Origin: Synechococcus sp. CBW1108
Lineage (GTDB): Bacteria > Cyanobacteriota > Cyanobacteriia > PCC-6307 > Cyanobiaceae
Assembly (NCBI RefSeq): GCF_015840335.1
Contig: NZ_CP060395.1
Span: 2,083,277-2,147,276 of the forward strand
Direction of reading: 5' to 3'
Length of the DNA: 64,000 nt
The notes beneath the pieces are model-generated. The model did no database searches, was not told the origin of the DNA, and saw nothing but the letters and a program-made list of their open reading frames with translations. Positions 1-8,533 of the stretch are shown here, one piece after another (within the stretch, counting starts at the first letter, position 1; each line of letters starts with the position of its first letter). The translations under genes and the position numbers were made by a program.

Positions 1-323
1 GCGCCGTTGGCGACGCAGACGGCGCACACATGGTTGCCTTCGGCGAAGAACAGCTCCACCGCCATGCGCCGGTAGGTGTCCAGCTCGGGGGTATGGGTGT
101 GGACCACCATCCCATCGGCCACGGCGGTGACGCAGGCGGGCTCCAACTTGGGATGGCCCTCGATCACCACCAAGCAGAGGCGGCAAGCCCCCACCGGCGT
201 GAGGCCATCGAGGTGGCAGAGGGTGGGCACCTGCAGGCCCGCCGAGCGGATCGCCTCCAACACAGTGGCGTCCCCGGCGGCGCTCACGGCGCGTCCATTG
301 ATCTGGAGCTGCAGTGTTGTCAT
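1..323 (-). CDS. hoxU: HoxU, diaphorase subunit of bidirectional NiFe-hydrogenase (partial, C-terminus outside window)
   Basis: This is the N-terminal 107 residues of an iron-sulfur subunit that relays electrons from the HoxF flavin site to the HoxYH hydrogenase. The visible part has the plant-ferredoxin-like [2Fe-2S] domain with the spacing CHLDGLTPVGACRLC followed by a fourth Cys (LEPAC). The start of the next Cys-rich segment (HVCAVC) lies at the window edge. The ATG overlaps the hoxF stop as ATGA, so the two genes are translationally coupled. The order hoxE-hoxF-hoxU on one strand distinguishes it from the related NuoG/formate dehydrogenase families, which is the main alternative. Confidence 0.85.
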   Translation of the reverse strand, partial: MTTLQLQINGRAVSAAGDATVLEAIRSAGLQVPTLCHLDGLTPVGACRLCLVVIEGHPKLEPACVTAVADGMVVHTHTPELDTYRRMAVELFFAEGNHVCAVCVANG

Positions 324-1780
324 GGCACGACGGGAGCCGAAATAGCAGCCTCGTATTCGGCGCGGAAAAACCGCAGGGTGCTCAGCACCGGATTGGGGGC
401 CGACTGGCCCAGGCCGCAGAGGCTGGTGGCCTTGACCATGCCGCAGAGTTGCTCGAGCTGCACCAGATCAGCAGCCGTCGCCCGGCGCTCGACAAAACGA
501 TCCAGCAGCTGGGCCAGCTGCACCGTGCCGGCCCGACAGGGCAGGCACTTGCCGCAGCTTTCATCGACGCAGAAACGCATGAAATAGCGGGCCAGCTCCG
601 GCATCGCCATCGCCCCATCGATCACCACCATGCCGCCGGAGCCCATGATCGAGCCCAGCGACTGCAGGCTCTCGTAATCCACCGGGGTGTCGAGCAGCGC
701 CGCCGGCACGCAGCCGCCGGAGGGGCCGCCGGTCTGCACGGCCTTCACCTGCCCCGGTGGGCTCTGGCCCATGGCCTCGACGATGGTGCGCAGGCTGGTG
801 CCCATCTCCACCTCAATCAGGCCCGTGTGCGGGATGGCGCCGGAAAGGGCGAAAACCTTGGTGCCCTTACTGGTGGCCGTGCCCATGGCGGCATACCAGT
901 CACCGCCCTCCCGCAAGATCGCCGGCACGGCAGCAAAGGTTTCCACGTTGTTGATCAGGGTGGGCAGGCCCCACAGGCCCGACACCGCCGGGTAGGGCGG
1001 CCGTGGCCGGGGCGTGCCCCGCCCCCCCTCAATCGAGTGGAGCAGGGCCGTTTCCTCGCCACACACGTAGGCCCCGGCACCGATGCGCAGCTGGATCGGC
1101 AAGCCCGCCAGCACCCCACGGGCCTCGGCGGCACCGATGGCGGTGCGCAACCGCTCAATCGCCAGCGGATATTCGGCCCGCACGTAGATGAAGGCCTCGG
1201 CGGCGCCGACGGCATGGGCGGCGATCGCCATGCCCTCCAACAGCCGGTGGGGATCCCCCTCCAGCACCGCCCGGTCCATGAAGGCGCCGGGATCTCCCTC
1301 ATCGGCGTTGCAGACGACCGCCCTAGTGGGGCTGGCCTGGGCGGCCACCAGCTGCCACTTGCGGCCGGTGGGATAGCCCGCACCGCCGCGGCCCCGCAGG
1401 CCACTCCGCGCCACCTGCTCGATCACCGCTTGCGGCGCCAGCTGCCGGCAGCGATCCAACGCGGCGTAGGCGCCCTGGGCAATCGCATCGTCGATCGAAT
1501 CGGGATTGACCAGGCCGCAGCGCTCCAACACCACCGATCGCTGCAGAAGAAAAAACGGATGGGCCAGATCCAGGCGCCGCTCCCCCGCCACTCCAGCCAC
1601 CAGCTCAGTGGAGCCATCGGCATGGTCGGCCGCCGCCAGGGGGCCCATGCCGCAGAGCCGCAGGCAACCCACCGGCTTGACCCGATCAGCACCCACCTCC
1701 GCCTCAAGCCGCTGCCTCAGGGCCGCCGCCCCGGCTGCCCGACAGGCCGTGGCATCGCAGCAGCGCCAGCTCACGCCCAT
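320..1780 (-). CDS. hoxF: HoxF, NAD/FMN-binding diaphorase subunit of bidirectional hydrogenase
   Basis: This 486-residue NuoF-like flavoprotein exchanges electrons between NAD(P)H and the hydrogenase module. An N-terminal thioredoxin-like [2Fe-2S] segment has Cys8, Cys13, Cys39 and Cys43. It is followed by the FMN/NADH-binding Gly-rich loop GLRGRGGAGYPTGRKW near residues 127-141. The C-terminal [4Fe-4S] ligands are Cys409, Cys412 and Cys415 (SCGKCLPC) with Cys455 (SLCGLG). The start overlaps the end of hoxE by 10 bases and the stop overlaps the hoxU start, so this is a tight operon. An alternative is a complex-I-like NuoF of a formate dehydrogenase, but cyanobacterial complex I lacks NuoEFG and the order fits Hox. 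Confidence 0.92.
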   Translation of the reverse strand: MGVSWRCCDATACRAAGAAALRQRLEAEVGADRVKPVGCLRLCGMGPLAAADHADGSTELVAGVAGERRLDLAHPFFLLQRSVVLERCGLVNPDSIDDAIAQGAYAALDRCRQLAPQAVIEQVARSGLRGRGGAGYPTGRKWQLVAAQASPTRAVVCNADEGDPGAFMDRAVLEGDPHRLLEGMAIAAHAVGAAEAFIYVRAEYPLAIERLRTAIGAAEARGVLAGLPIQLRIGAGAYVCGEETALLHSIEGGRGTPRPRPPYPAVSGLWGLPTLINNVETFAAVPAILREGGDWYAAMGTATSKGTKVFALSGAIPHTGLIEVEMGTSLRTIVEAMGQSPPGQVKAVQTGGPSGGCVPAALLDTPVDYESLQSLGSIMGSGGMVVIDGAMAMPELARYFMRFCVDESCGKCLPCRAGTVQLAQLLDRFVERRATAADLVQLEQLCGMVKATSLCGLGQSAPNPVLSTLRFFRAEYEAAISAPVVP

Positions 1781-2169
1781 GGCAGCGCCTCCGGCTGGCC
1801 CATGGCCAGGGCTCCATCGACCACCAGCACCGGGGCCTGGCCGCAGGCCCCCATGCAGCTTGTGGTCTCGAAGGCCACCCCCCGCTGCCGCAGGGCGGCC
1901 TCCAGCCGCTCAGCCCCCCGCACGAAACAGGCGGTACCCCGGCAGACAACGCAGCGATGGGGCGGCGGCGGGTCGAGGCGAAACAGGTGGTAGAAGCTCG
2001 CCACACCCATCACCTCGCTGAGGGGACGGGCCATGCTGATGGCCAGCTGCTGAAGCTCTTGCCTGGGCAGGTAGCCGTGGAGCAACTGCACGCTGTGGAG
2101 CCGCTCGATCAACGAATCGCCCGGATCATGGGATGGCGATTGCTCAGGTTTCGTTGCCACCGAGGTCAT
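1771..2169 (-). CDS. hoxE: HoxE, thioredoxin-like [2Fe-2S] subunit of bidirectional hydrogenase
   Basis: This NuoE-like protein has about 132 residues from the chosen ATG (MTSVATKPEQ). The reading frame stays open upstream to 2232, but that extension would lie deep inside the preceding gene. The C-terminal thioredoxin-like domain has four cluster ligands in the order C-x4-C (CRGTAC) and C-x3-C (CMGAC). The N-terminal part is the helical bundle typical of NuoE/HoxE (YLPRQELQQLAISM, then VASFYHLF). It lies first in the hoxEFU operon. Even with this start it overlaps the upstream secreted-protein gene by 26 bases. Confidence 0.88.
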   Translation of the reverse strand: MTSVATKPEQSPSHDPGDSLIERLHSVQLLHGYLPRQELQQLAISMARPLSEVMGVASFYHLFRLDPPPPHRCVVCRGTACFVRGAERLEAALRQRGVAFETTSCMGACGQAPVLVVDGALAMGQPEALPWA

Positions 2170-2413
2170 CCTCAAATCCCTCGTCTGGATCGAATTCACT
2201 CCAGCCGGGGCTGGCATCGTTGAACAGGCCATAGCGCGCCGTCTGATCGTCCATCAAGGTGTTGCCCGTGGGCCGGGTGTCGCAGCTGATGCCGCCGTCA
2301 GCGGTGGGCTGGCAGTTGTCGAATTCCACGCCGGCGCGGGCTGGCGACGGTCCCAGCAGGGCCAGGGAGAGTCCTGCCAGGGCAAGGGAACTGATTGGCA
2401 GAAGCTTCATCAC
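2144..2413 (-). CDS. conserved small secreted protein of unknown function
   Basis: This 89-residue protein opens with a clear signal peptide: basic start, hydrophobic core SLALAGLSLALLG, then PARAG as a likely cleavage site. The mature part has two Cys (NCQPTADGGISC) and an acidic tail ending GGNET. I recognise the type as a small periplasmic protein common in picocyanobacteria but know no function. It is directly upstream of hoxE and overlaps its start, so it may be co-transcribed with the hydrogenase genes, though nothing shows a link in role. Confidence 0.7.
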   Translation of the reverse strand: MMKLLPISSLALAGLSLALLGPSPARAGVEFDNCQPTADGGISCDTRPTGNTLMDDQTARYGLFNDASPGWSEFDPDEGFEDDLGGNET

Positions 2414-2473
2414 TGGGGCAGCGGCGGCGGGGTCGGTCTACTGAGATGATGGCTGAGGTTTTGCGTCTGAGCG

Positions 2474-2587
2474 ATGTACACCGATTGGACTGCCGTGATT
2501 CTGCTGCTGTTGACCGCAGCGCCACTGGCCGTTGTGGTGGCAACGGCAGCATTCTTTATCTGGCGGAAAAAGAAGCAGAAAGGATGA
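2474..2587 (+). CDS. 37-residue single-pass membrane protein (unrecognised)
   Basis: A short frame encodes MYTDWTAVILLLLTAAPLA, a continuing hydrophobic helix of about 22 residues ending AAFFIW, and then the basic tail RKKKQKG. The shape (short lumenal/periplasmic N-terminus, one helix, positive-inside tail) is that of small thylakoid or plasma-membrane proteins. It lies in the gap between the divergent secreted-protein gene and gluQ and has no competing frame. It does not match PsbX, PsaM, PetL or Psb30 as I know them. Confidence 0.5.
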   Translation: MYTDWTAVILLLLTAAPLAVVVATAAFFIWRKKKQKG

Positions 2588-2618
2588 GGCCCCTGCCGGC
2601 ACCCTTGCCAGAGATTGG

Positions 2619-3539
2619 TCAGGCCTGGGGAGCCCTCAACAGCTGCTCGAGCCGTTCAGGGCATGGCCCCAGCTCCTGCAGCAGCTCGGTCGCACTCAGG
2701 CGCCCGCCGGCAGGCACCAGGCCGGCACTGGCCGCCAGATCTCCAACCACCGAGGCGGCATCGAGCCCTCGCTGGCGGTAGGCGGCGAGGCCCTCGCCCC
2801 CCTCCCGTTTGCTCAGCCGCCGGCCCTGCCCATCTCGCCAGAGCGGCACGTGGCCGTAGCGCGGCGGGTCTGCCCCCAGGGCTGCCATCACGGCCACCTG
2901 GGCGCCGGTGGCGCTCCAGAGATCACAGCCGCGCACCACATCACTGATGCCGAGGCTGAGCTCATCTACCGCCGTGACCAGGTGGTAAGCGAGGAAGCCA
3001 TCGGCCCGGCGCAGCACCACATCACCCACTGTGCTGGGGCCGTCAAGCTGACCAGAGGGGCCGTAGCTTTCCAGCCAGCGCAGCACCCCAGGCCCCAAGC
3101 GCAACCGCCAGCTCGGCAGCCGGCCCTGCAAGGGCCCCCAACCTCCATCCCGGCCGCGACAGGTGCCGGGATAGACAGTCAAGGCTCCATGGGGAGCGGA
3201 GATATGGGCCATCAGGCGGCGACTGCAACGGCAGGGATAGAGCAGGCCCTGCCTGCGCAGGGCGGAAAGCACCGTGCCGTAGAGGCCGCGTCGCTGGCTC
3301 TGCCGCAGCAGCGGCCCATCCCAATCCAGGCCAAGCCAGCGCAGGTCGGCCAGGATCGAAGCCTCCGCGCCAGGGCGATTGCGGGGCGTATCGAGATCGT
3401 CAAGGCGCAGCAGCCATTCCCCACCGCGCAGGCGGGCGTGCAACCAGCCCAGCAGGGCCGTGCGCAGGTTGCCCCGGTGCAGGGCGCCCGTCGGCGAGGG
3501 AGCGAATCGCCCCCGGTAACCCTGCCGGCGCCGCAGCAA
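2619..3539 (-). CDS. gluQ: glutamyl-Q tRNA(Asp) synthetase
   Basis: This 306-residue truncated glutamyl-tRNA synthetase paralogue attaches glutamate to queuosine at position 34 of tRNA-Asp. It has the class I nucleotide-binding motif FAPSPTGALHRGNLRTAL, a zinc-binding segment (YPCRC later YPGTCRG) and a KMSKS-like RRLSKREGG. It ends near residue 306 without the anticodon-binding domain of GluRS, as expected for GluQ-RS. The start MLRRRQGYRGRF fits the family because the HIGH-type motif must lie within the first 25 residues. Confidence 0.88.
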   Translation of the reverse strand: MLRRRQGYRGRFAPSPTGALHRGNLRTALLGWLHARLRGGEWLLRLDDLDTPRNRPGAEASILADLRWLGLDWDGPLLRQSQRRGLYGTVLSALRRQGLLYPCRCSRRLMAHISAPHGALTVYPGTCRGRDGGWGPLQGRLPSWRLRLGPGVLRWLESYGPSGQLDGPSTVGDVVLRRADGFLAYHLVTAVDELSLGISDVVRGCDLWSATGAQVAVMAALGADPPRYGHVPLWRDGQGRRLSKREGGEGLAAYRQRGLDAASVVGDLAASAGLVPAGGRLSATELLQELGPCPERLEQLLRAPQA

Positions 3540-3606
3540 GCCGGCTTCCAGCAGGGCCTGAAAGTGGGCTGGCAGTAGGTGGTCCGGTCCTAGAACGATA
3601 CCCGGT

Positions 3607-3882
3607 TCAGCCTTGAACCCGGTCCTTGAACATCTTGCCGGCGGTGAAGGCAGGCACCCGCTTGGCAGGAATTCCGATTTTCTCGCCGGTCTTGGGGTTC
3701 AGACCCTGACGGGCGGAACGATCCCGGGGTTCAAAGGAACCGAAGCCCAGGATGGAAACCTTCTTGCCTTCCACCACCGAATCAATGATGGTTTCGATGG
3801 CAGCATCCACTACCAAAGAGACATCGGTTTTGGTGAGCTCGGTGCGGGCGGCAACGAGGTTGACTAGATCAGCTTTGTTCAT
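3607..3882 (-). CDS. hup: HU-family DNA-binding protein
   Basis: The ATG at 3882 gives a 91-residue protein starting MNKADLVNLVAARTELTK, the canonical HU N-terminus. The frame stays open to 4044, but that extension is not HU-like. The dimer core (VVDAAIETIIDSV) is followed by the conserved GFGSFEPRDRSARQGLNPKT and the DNA-binding arm with IPAKRVPAFTAGKMFKDRV. HU bends and compacts nucleoid DNA. It is a single-gene unit between gluQ and the metallo-hydrolase gene. Confidence 0.93.
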   Translation of the reverse strand: MNKADLVNLVAARTELTKTDVSLVVDAAIETIIDSVVEGKKVSILGFGSFEPRDRSARQGLNPKTGEKIGIPAKRVPAFTAGKMFKDRVQG

Positions 3883-4072
3883 AGAAGGAAGAAGCCTCGG
3901 GGTTGACGGTCGGGATCCGACAGAGGGTGGCGAGTCGGAAACGCCGACCGGCCCGGAGTTAAGCCTCGCAATCGTATGGGGACTCAGCCCTTGCTGCAAC
4001 AAGAAAGTGCGGCGGCGCAACGGTTTTCGTGACAATTTCCGCACATAGGGCGGATCGGAGTGGCTGCCGCCA

Positions 4073-4753
4073 TCACAAATCGAGGCCCGCCAGCAGGGCA
4101 GCGCCCCCAGTTACGAGCTTTTCGCCCCGCAGCGCACCAAGCCCGCCACCACTGGCGATCCAGGCCGGGGAGCCCGCCGGCAACCAACCGCGCAGCAACT
4201 CCAGACTGCGCAGCTGGCGGGGCCAATGGAAAGTGCGCGCCGTGGCCAACGGGGCCAGGGCCGCCGGCCCAGTTGGCACCAACAGACGCCCGCAGAAAAG
4301 GCCATCAACGCCTCCTGCCCGCACATGCAACACGCAGGCCCCGGGCGTCGGACCCGGCGTCCAAAGCAGCTCCACCCCCGGCGCCAGGGCATATTTCGCC
4401 GCAAAGCATGTGCATTGCCTCACCCCGGGCAGGAGGTAGGCCTCCTGCTCCTGCACCAGCACGGGCCAGCCAATGGCCTCCTGAAAGCGGCGGCAGCGCC
4501 CATGCCCCTCGCGGCTGGTGAGCACGATCGTGCCTGGACCCACCTGGAGCGAGCGCCGTTGGAGCATCTCCAGATTGGCCTGGGTGTATCCGGGACAATC
4601 CACCAGCAGATCGCCATCGCCGCCATAGGCCGAGCCTTCCAGCAGCCAGCTGCTACCTCCCTGGCTTTCGCGGCTGGGCGCGAACAGCCACAACCCCGCA
4701 ATCACCTGCTGGGGCGGGCGGCCGGGTTCGGGGGGCTGGGTGAGCAAGGCCAA
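4073..4753 (-). CDS. metallo-beta-lactamase-fold family protein, probably inactive as a hydrolase
   Basis: The protein has about 227 residues with a metallo-beta-lactamase-like layout: GLWLFAPSRESQGGSSWLLE near the start, LLVDCPG, LLPGV and WTPGPTPGACVLHV. The usual HxHxDH metal signature is not seen; the equivalent place reads LTSREGHGR. I therefore expect loss of at least part of the metal site. The start is uncertain: two in-frame TTG codons at 4753 and 4747 give MALLTQPPEP, and the frame stays open far upstream, antisense to glgX. The gene is divergent from glgX. Confidence 0.62.
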   Translation of the reverse strand: MALLTQPPEPGRPPQQVIAGLWLFAPSRESQGGSSWLLEGSAYGGDGDLLVDCPGYTQANLEMLQRRSLQVGPGTIVLTSREGHGRCRRFQEAIGWPVLVQEQEAYLLPGVRQCTCFAAKYALAPGVELLWTPGPTPGACVLHVRAGGVDGLFCGRLLVPTGPAALAPLATARTFHWPRQLRSLELLRGWLPAGSPAWIASGGGLGALRGEKLVTGGAALLAGLDL

Positions 4754-4906
4754 GGCTGGGGCGGCGGCAGGTGGGGAGAGCAGGGGAAGAAGGTCCGGAG
4801 ACGGGCACCTCAGCAGGATCCTGCTGCCCCCAGCGAAAGGCCTGCTTAACGTTGTCGCATCCAGGCAGGCCCATTGACGGTCCAATTCAACAGTCCTGAG
4901 CTCTCC

Positions 4907-7009
4907 ATGGACCCCAGCGCCAACCACCACCCGGGCAAGGGGCTCCACATCGGCCATCCCTGGCCCCTGGGTGCCAGCCTCACCGCCAGGGGGGTGAATT
5001 TCTCCGTGGTTGCCCCCCTGGCCACCCGGATCGAACTGCTGCTCTTCAGCCACGGCGACGCCCCCGAAGCGGACCGGATTGTGGAGCTCGACCAGCGGCA
5101 CCGGTCCGGCGACCACTGGCACGTGGAGGTTGAGGGTCTCGGGCTGGGGAGCTGCTACGGCTATCGGGTGTTCGGACCGCTGCAGCCCGGCGGCCATGGC
5201 TTCAACCCGTCCAAGGTGCTGCTCGACCCCTGTGCCAGGGCCATCGCCGGCTGGAGCAGCTATGGGCGAGGCAGTGCCGTGGGAGCGGCCCCGAATACCA
5301 GCCAATGCCTCAAGGGGGTGGTGACCGAGCGGGATCGGTTTGATTTCCATCACGCCCCCAGGCCTCGCCACAGCTGGCAGAAGAGCGTGATCTACGAGTT
5401 GCATGTTGGCGGCTTTACCCAGGGGCCGGGCTGTCCCGTGGCTGAGGAGCACCAGGGGCGCCTGCTGGGCCTGATCCCCACCCTGCCCTACCTGCGCGAG
5501 CTCGGCATCACCACCATCGAGCTGCTGCCGGTGATGGCCTTCGATCCCCATGACGCACCGGCTGGTCGCCACAACTACTGGGGCTACAGCCCCCTGAGCT
5601 GGATGGCCCCCCACCCCGACTACCTGGTGGGCGACGACCCGCTCAGCGGTCGAAACCAGGTGCGGCAGCTGGTGACCGCCTGCCACCGGGCCGGCATCGA
5701 GGTGTTGCTCGATGTGGTGTATAACCACACCACCGAGGGCAATCAGGATGGCCCAACCCTGAGCTGGCGCGGCTTCTGTGATCGCCTCTATTACCAGCAA
5801 AGCGCCAGGGGCGACTACCAGGATGTCAGCGGTTGCGGCAACACAATCGCCGCCAATCGCCCGCTGGTGCGACGCCTGATCCTGGAATCCCTGCGCTGCT
5901 GGGCCACCGAACTGGGCATCGACGGATTTCGCTTCGACCTGGGAATTGCCCTCAGCCGGGGCGACAACCTGGCACCGCTGGACACACCGCCACTGTTTGA
6001 GGAGATGGAGGCCGATCCCGACCTCAGCGACCTCAAATTGATCAGCGAACCCTGGGACTGTGGCGGCCTCTACCGCCTCTCTGACTTTCCAGCCCGCCGG
6101 GTGGCCACCTGGAACGGCCGCTTCCGTGACGACCTGCGGCGCTTCTGGAAGGGCGATGAGAAAACCTGCTGGACCATGGCCCAGCGGCTCAGCGGCAGCC
6201 CCGACCTGTTCACCAACGCACCGGTGCACCCGGGCCAGTGCATCACCTTCCTCACCGCCCACGACGGCTTCACCCTGGCCGACCTGGTGAGTTTCAACGG
6301 CAAGCACAACCTCGCCAACGGCGAAGACAACCGCGACGGCGACAACCACAACAACAGCTGGAACCACGGCATCGAGGGGCCCAGTTCCGACCAAGCCATC
6401 ACCGCCCTGCGGGAGCGCCAGCTACGCAACCTGCTCACCAGCCTGCTGCTGGCACCGGGGGTGCCCATGCTGCTGATGGGCGACGAGGTGCGCCGCAGCC
6501 AGGGGGGCAATAACAACAGCTGGTGCCAGAACAACCCCCTGGGCTGGATGCATTGGCAGCCCGACGAGGGCGACCTGGCCCTGCGGCTGTTTCTGCGTCG
6601 GCTGCTGAAGCTCAGGGCCCACCTGGCAGCCCTGTTCAACCCGGAGCAAAGCATCGATGAAACGCCCCAACGGCGCAGCAGCGATCGCGGCAACCTCTGG
6701 CGCCAGTGGCACGGGGTCGAACTGGACAAGCCAGACTGGGCCAGCTGGTCCCACACCCTGGCCTGGAGTCTTCAGGACAGCCGTCAGGGGCCCATGGTCT
6801 GGTGTGGTCTGAACTCCTACAGCAAGGCGATGCACTTCGAGCTGCCCGCCTGTCCCAACGGCTGGCTGCGGGTGATCGACACCGCCCTCCCCCCCGGCGA
6901 CGACCTGCCATCCGAGCCCCAGCCCTGGCTGCCCACCGGCGCCCCCCTACAAAGCCGCAGCCTGATGCTGCTGGTGGCGGCGCCGTTGCTCAAGGGAACG
7001 GAGCTCTAA
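4907..7009 (+). CDS. glgX: glycogen debranching enzyme (isoamylase type)
   Basis: This GH13 enzyme of about 700 residues hydrolyses alpha-1,6 branches of glycogen. The N-terminal CBM48 region (PLGASLTARGVNFSVVAP) precedes the catalytic barrel. Catalytic motifs are DVVYNHT, the nucleophile segment GFRFDLGIAL, the acid/base segment ISEPWDCGG and the transition-state stabiliser FLTAHDGFTLADLV. GlgX-specific is KHNLANGEDNRDGDNHN. The frame stays open to a TTG at 4874; I prefer the ATG at 4907 because it sits closer to the CBM48 fold. It is the last core gene before the accessory region. Confidence 0.93.
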   Translation: MDPSANHHPGKGLHIGHPWPLGASLTARGVNFSVVAPLATRIELLLFSHGDAPEADRIVELDQRHRSGDHWHVEVEGLGLGSCYGYRVFGPLQPGGHGFNPSKVLLDPCARAIAGWSSYGRGSAVGAAPNTSQCLKGVVTERDRFDFHHAPRPRHSWQKSVIYELHVGGFTQGPGCPVAEEHQGRLLGLIPTLPYLRELGITTIELLPVMAFDPHDAPAGRHNYWGYSPLSWMAPHPDYLVGDDPLSGRNQVRQLVTACHRAGIEVLLDVVYNHTTEGNQDGPTLSWRGFCDRLYYQQSARGDYQDVSGCGNTIAANRPLVRRLILESLRCWATELGIDGFRFDLGIALSRGDNLAPLDTPPLFEEMEADPDLSDLKLISEPWDCGGLYRLSDFPARRVATWNGRFRDDLRRFWKGDEKTCWTMAQRLSGSPDLFTNAPVHPGQCITFLTAHDGFTLADLVSFNGKHNLANGEDNRDGDNHNNSWNHGIEGPSSDQAITALRERQLRNLLTSLLLAPGVPMLLMGDEVRRSQGGNNNSWCQNNPLGWMHWQPDEGDLALRLFLRRLLKLRAHLAALFNPEQSIDETPQRRSSDRGNLWRQWHGVELDKPDWASWSHTLAWSLQDSRQGPMVWCGLNSYSKAMHFELPACPNGWLRVIDTALPPGDDLPSEPQPWLPTGAPLQSRSLMLLVAAPLLKGTEL

Positions 7010-7034
7010 GGGGGCGGCCCTATTGAGAAAAGGA

Positions 7035-7080
<46 letters not shown>

Positions 7081-7292
7081 ACCATAAATCGCCCAGTCTC
7101 ATTGCCACCGCTGACTTCTCAACAAGGGAAAAGCCGCATGTGAGATGCTTGGTGAGACGTTTTCCCGTCCAACCCCTTATCAGCACTAGACAGGGGCATC
7201 AGACGAGCGAACCCAAGAAAGGCCGCGAGACAGCGATTGAGACTGACGAGACAGACGCTTCCATGCCCGCCAGGGCCAGCGCCAGGCCGGCC
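7081..7292. other. intergenic stretch at island edge, no gene seen
   Basis: No supported reading frame lies here. The first 40 bases may be a degraded 5' part of the glycine tRNA. The remainder is the leader of the Fic gene. Confidence 0.5.
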
Positions 7293-7324
7293 TTATTCAA
7301 AGGAAAGCCCTTTCCCTTGAATAA
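7293..7324. promoter_or_regulatory. 15-bp inverted repeat upstream of the Fic gene, candidate operator
   Basis: The arms TTATTCAAAGGAAAG and CTTTCCCTTGAATAA pair with one mismatch around a 2-base spacer. A third half-site, TATTCAAGG, follows at about 7334-7342. The site ends 36 bp before the Fic start codon. Because the Fic protein carries a C-terminal winged-helix domain, autoregulation is the simplest reading; binding itself is inferred. Confidence 0.6.
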
Positions 7325-7360
7325 GATCCAACGGTATTCAAGGTTCGCTCCAGGGTCTCC

Positions 7361-8533
7361 ATGCGGCGCGATGCCACCGGGCGCTACGAGATCACCAGCA
7401 CCGCCGGTGAAGCAGTGCGGGCCTTCGTGCCGGCGCCACTGCCGCCTGATCCTCCTCTGGAGCTGGCGGGGCCACTGCAGGCACTGCACGAGCGGGCGCT
7501 GCTGGCCTGCGGACGGCTGGACGGGATCTCCTCCCTGCTCCCTGACCCCGAGCTGTTTCTCTACGCCTATGTGCGGCGTGAGGCCCTGCTTTCCTCCCAG
7601 ATCGAAGGGACCCAGTCGTCCCTCTCCGATCTGCTGCTCTTTGAGCTGGAGGAGGCTCCCGGCGTTCCCTTCGATGACGTGGTGGAGGTCTCCAGTTACG
7701 TGGCCGGACTGGAGCACGGCCTGGCCCGGCTGAAGGAAGGTTTTCCGCTCTCCTCCCGCCTGCTACGAGAGATCCACAGCCGGCTGTTGGCCCGGGGACG
7801 GGGCGCTGATCGCCTGCCGGGTCAATTCCGGCGTAGCCAGAACTGGCTCGGCGGCACTCGGCCTGGCAATGCGAGCTTCGTGCCGCCGCCACCGGTGATT
7901 GTGGAGGAGTGCATGGGGCAGCTCGAGCAATTCATCCACGGCGGCCCCAAGGGTGAGCACGCCCTACCGGTGCTGGTGCGCGCCGCCCTGGCTCACGTGC
8001 AGTTCGAGACCATCCACCCGTTTCTCGATGGCAACGGTCGCCTGGGACGGCTCCTGATCGTGTTGATGCTGATCGACGCCGGGGTGCTCAGCCAGCCGTT
8101 GCTCTACCTCAGCCTGTTTTTCAAGCAACACCGCAGCCGTTACTACGAGCTGCTGGATGGGGTGCGACACAGCGGGGACTGGGAGGCCTGGCTTGATTTC
8201 TTCCTGGAAGGTGTGGAGAACACAGCCTCAGCGGCCGTGGCGACGGCCCAGCTGCTGCTGGAGCTGTTTCGCGCCGATGAAGCACGGCTGGTTGGGCTCG
8301 GCCGCTCCGGGCCCAGCGTGCGCCAGGGCTACGCAGCCCTGCGTCAGCGGCCTCTGACCAGCATCAACCAACTGGGACAACGGAGTGGGCTGAGTGTCCC
8401 CACCGCCAGCAAGGCAATCGAGGCCCTGGTGGAGCTGGGCATCGCCCGAGAAGTCACCGGAGCCCGCCGCAACCGCCTCTTCGCCTACGACGCCTACCTG
8501 GCGATCCTCAGCGAAGGCACCGAGCCGCTCTGA
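7361..8533 (+). CDS. Fic-family AMP-transferase with N-terminal inhibitory motif and C-terminal winged helix
   Basis: This 390-residue protein carries the Fic catalytic motif HPFLDGNGRLGR at residues 219-230, with the catalytic His and the phosphate-binding Asn/Arg present. An SSQIEG element at 78-83 matches the (S/T)xxxE inhibitory motif placed N-terminally (class II). The C-terminal 70 residues look like a winged helix (SINQLGQRSGLSVPTASKAIEALVELGI). Fic enzymes of this shape AMPylate protein targets. The gene stands alone next to the tRNA-Gly remnant with a palindrome upstream. Target unknown. Confidence 0.9.
   Translation: MRRDATGRYEITSTAGEAVRAFVPAPLPPDPPLELAGPLQALHERALLACGRLDGISSLLPDPELFLYAYVRREALLSSQIEGTQSSLSDLLLFELEEAPGVPFDDVVEVSSYVAGLEHGLARLKEGFPLSSRLLREIHSRLLARGRGADRLPGQFRRSQNWLGGTRPGNASFVPPPPVIVEECMGQLEQFIHGGPKGEHALPVLVRAALAHVQFETIHPFLDGNGRLGRLLIVLMLIDAGVLSQPLLYLSLFFKQHRSRYYELLDGVRHSGDWEAWLDFFLEGVENTASAAVATAQLLLELFRADEARLVGLGRSGPSVRQGYAALRQRPLTSINQLGQRSGLSVPTASKAIEALVELGIAREVTGARRNRLFAYDAYLAILSEGTEPL

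Noticed and set aside
4754-6394. Upstream extension of the metallo-beta-lactamase-like frame to 773 residues.
   Set aside because: The extension is antisense to glgX, which is unmistakable on the other strand.
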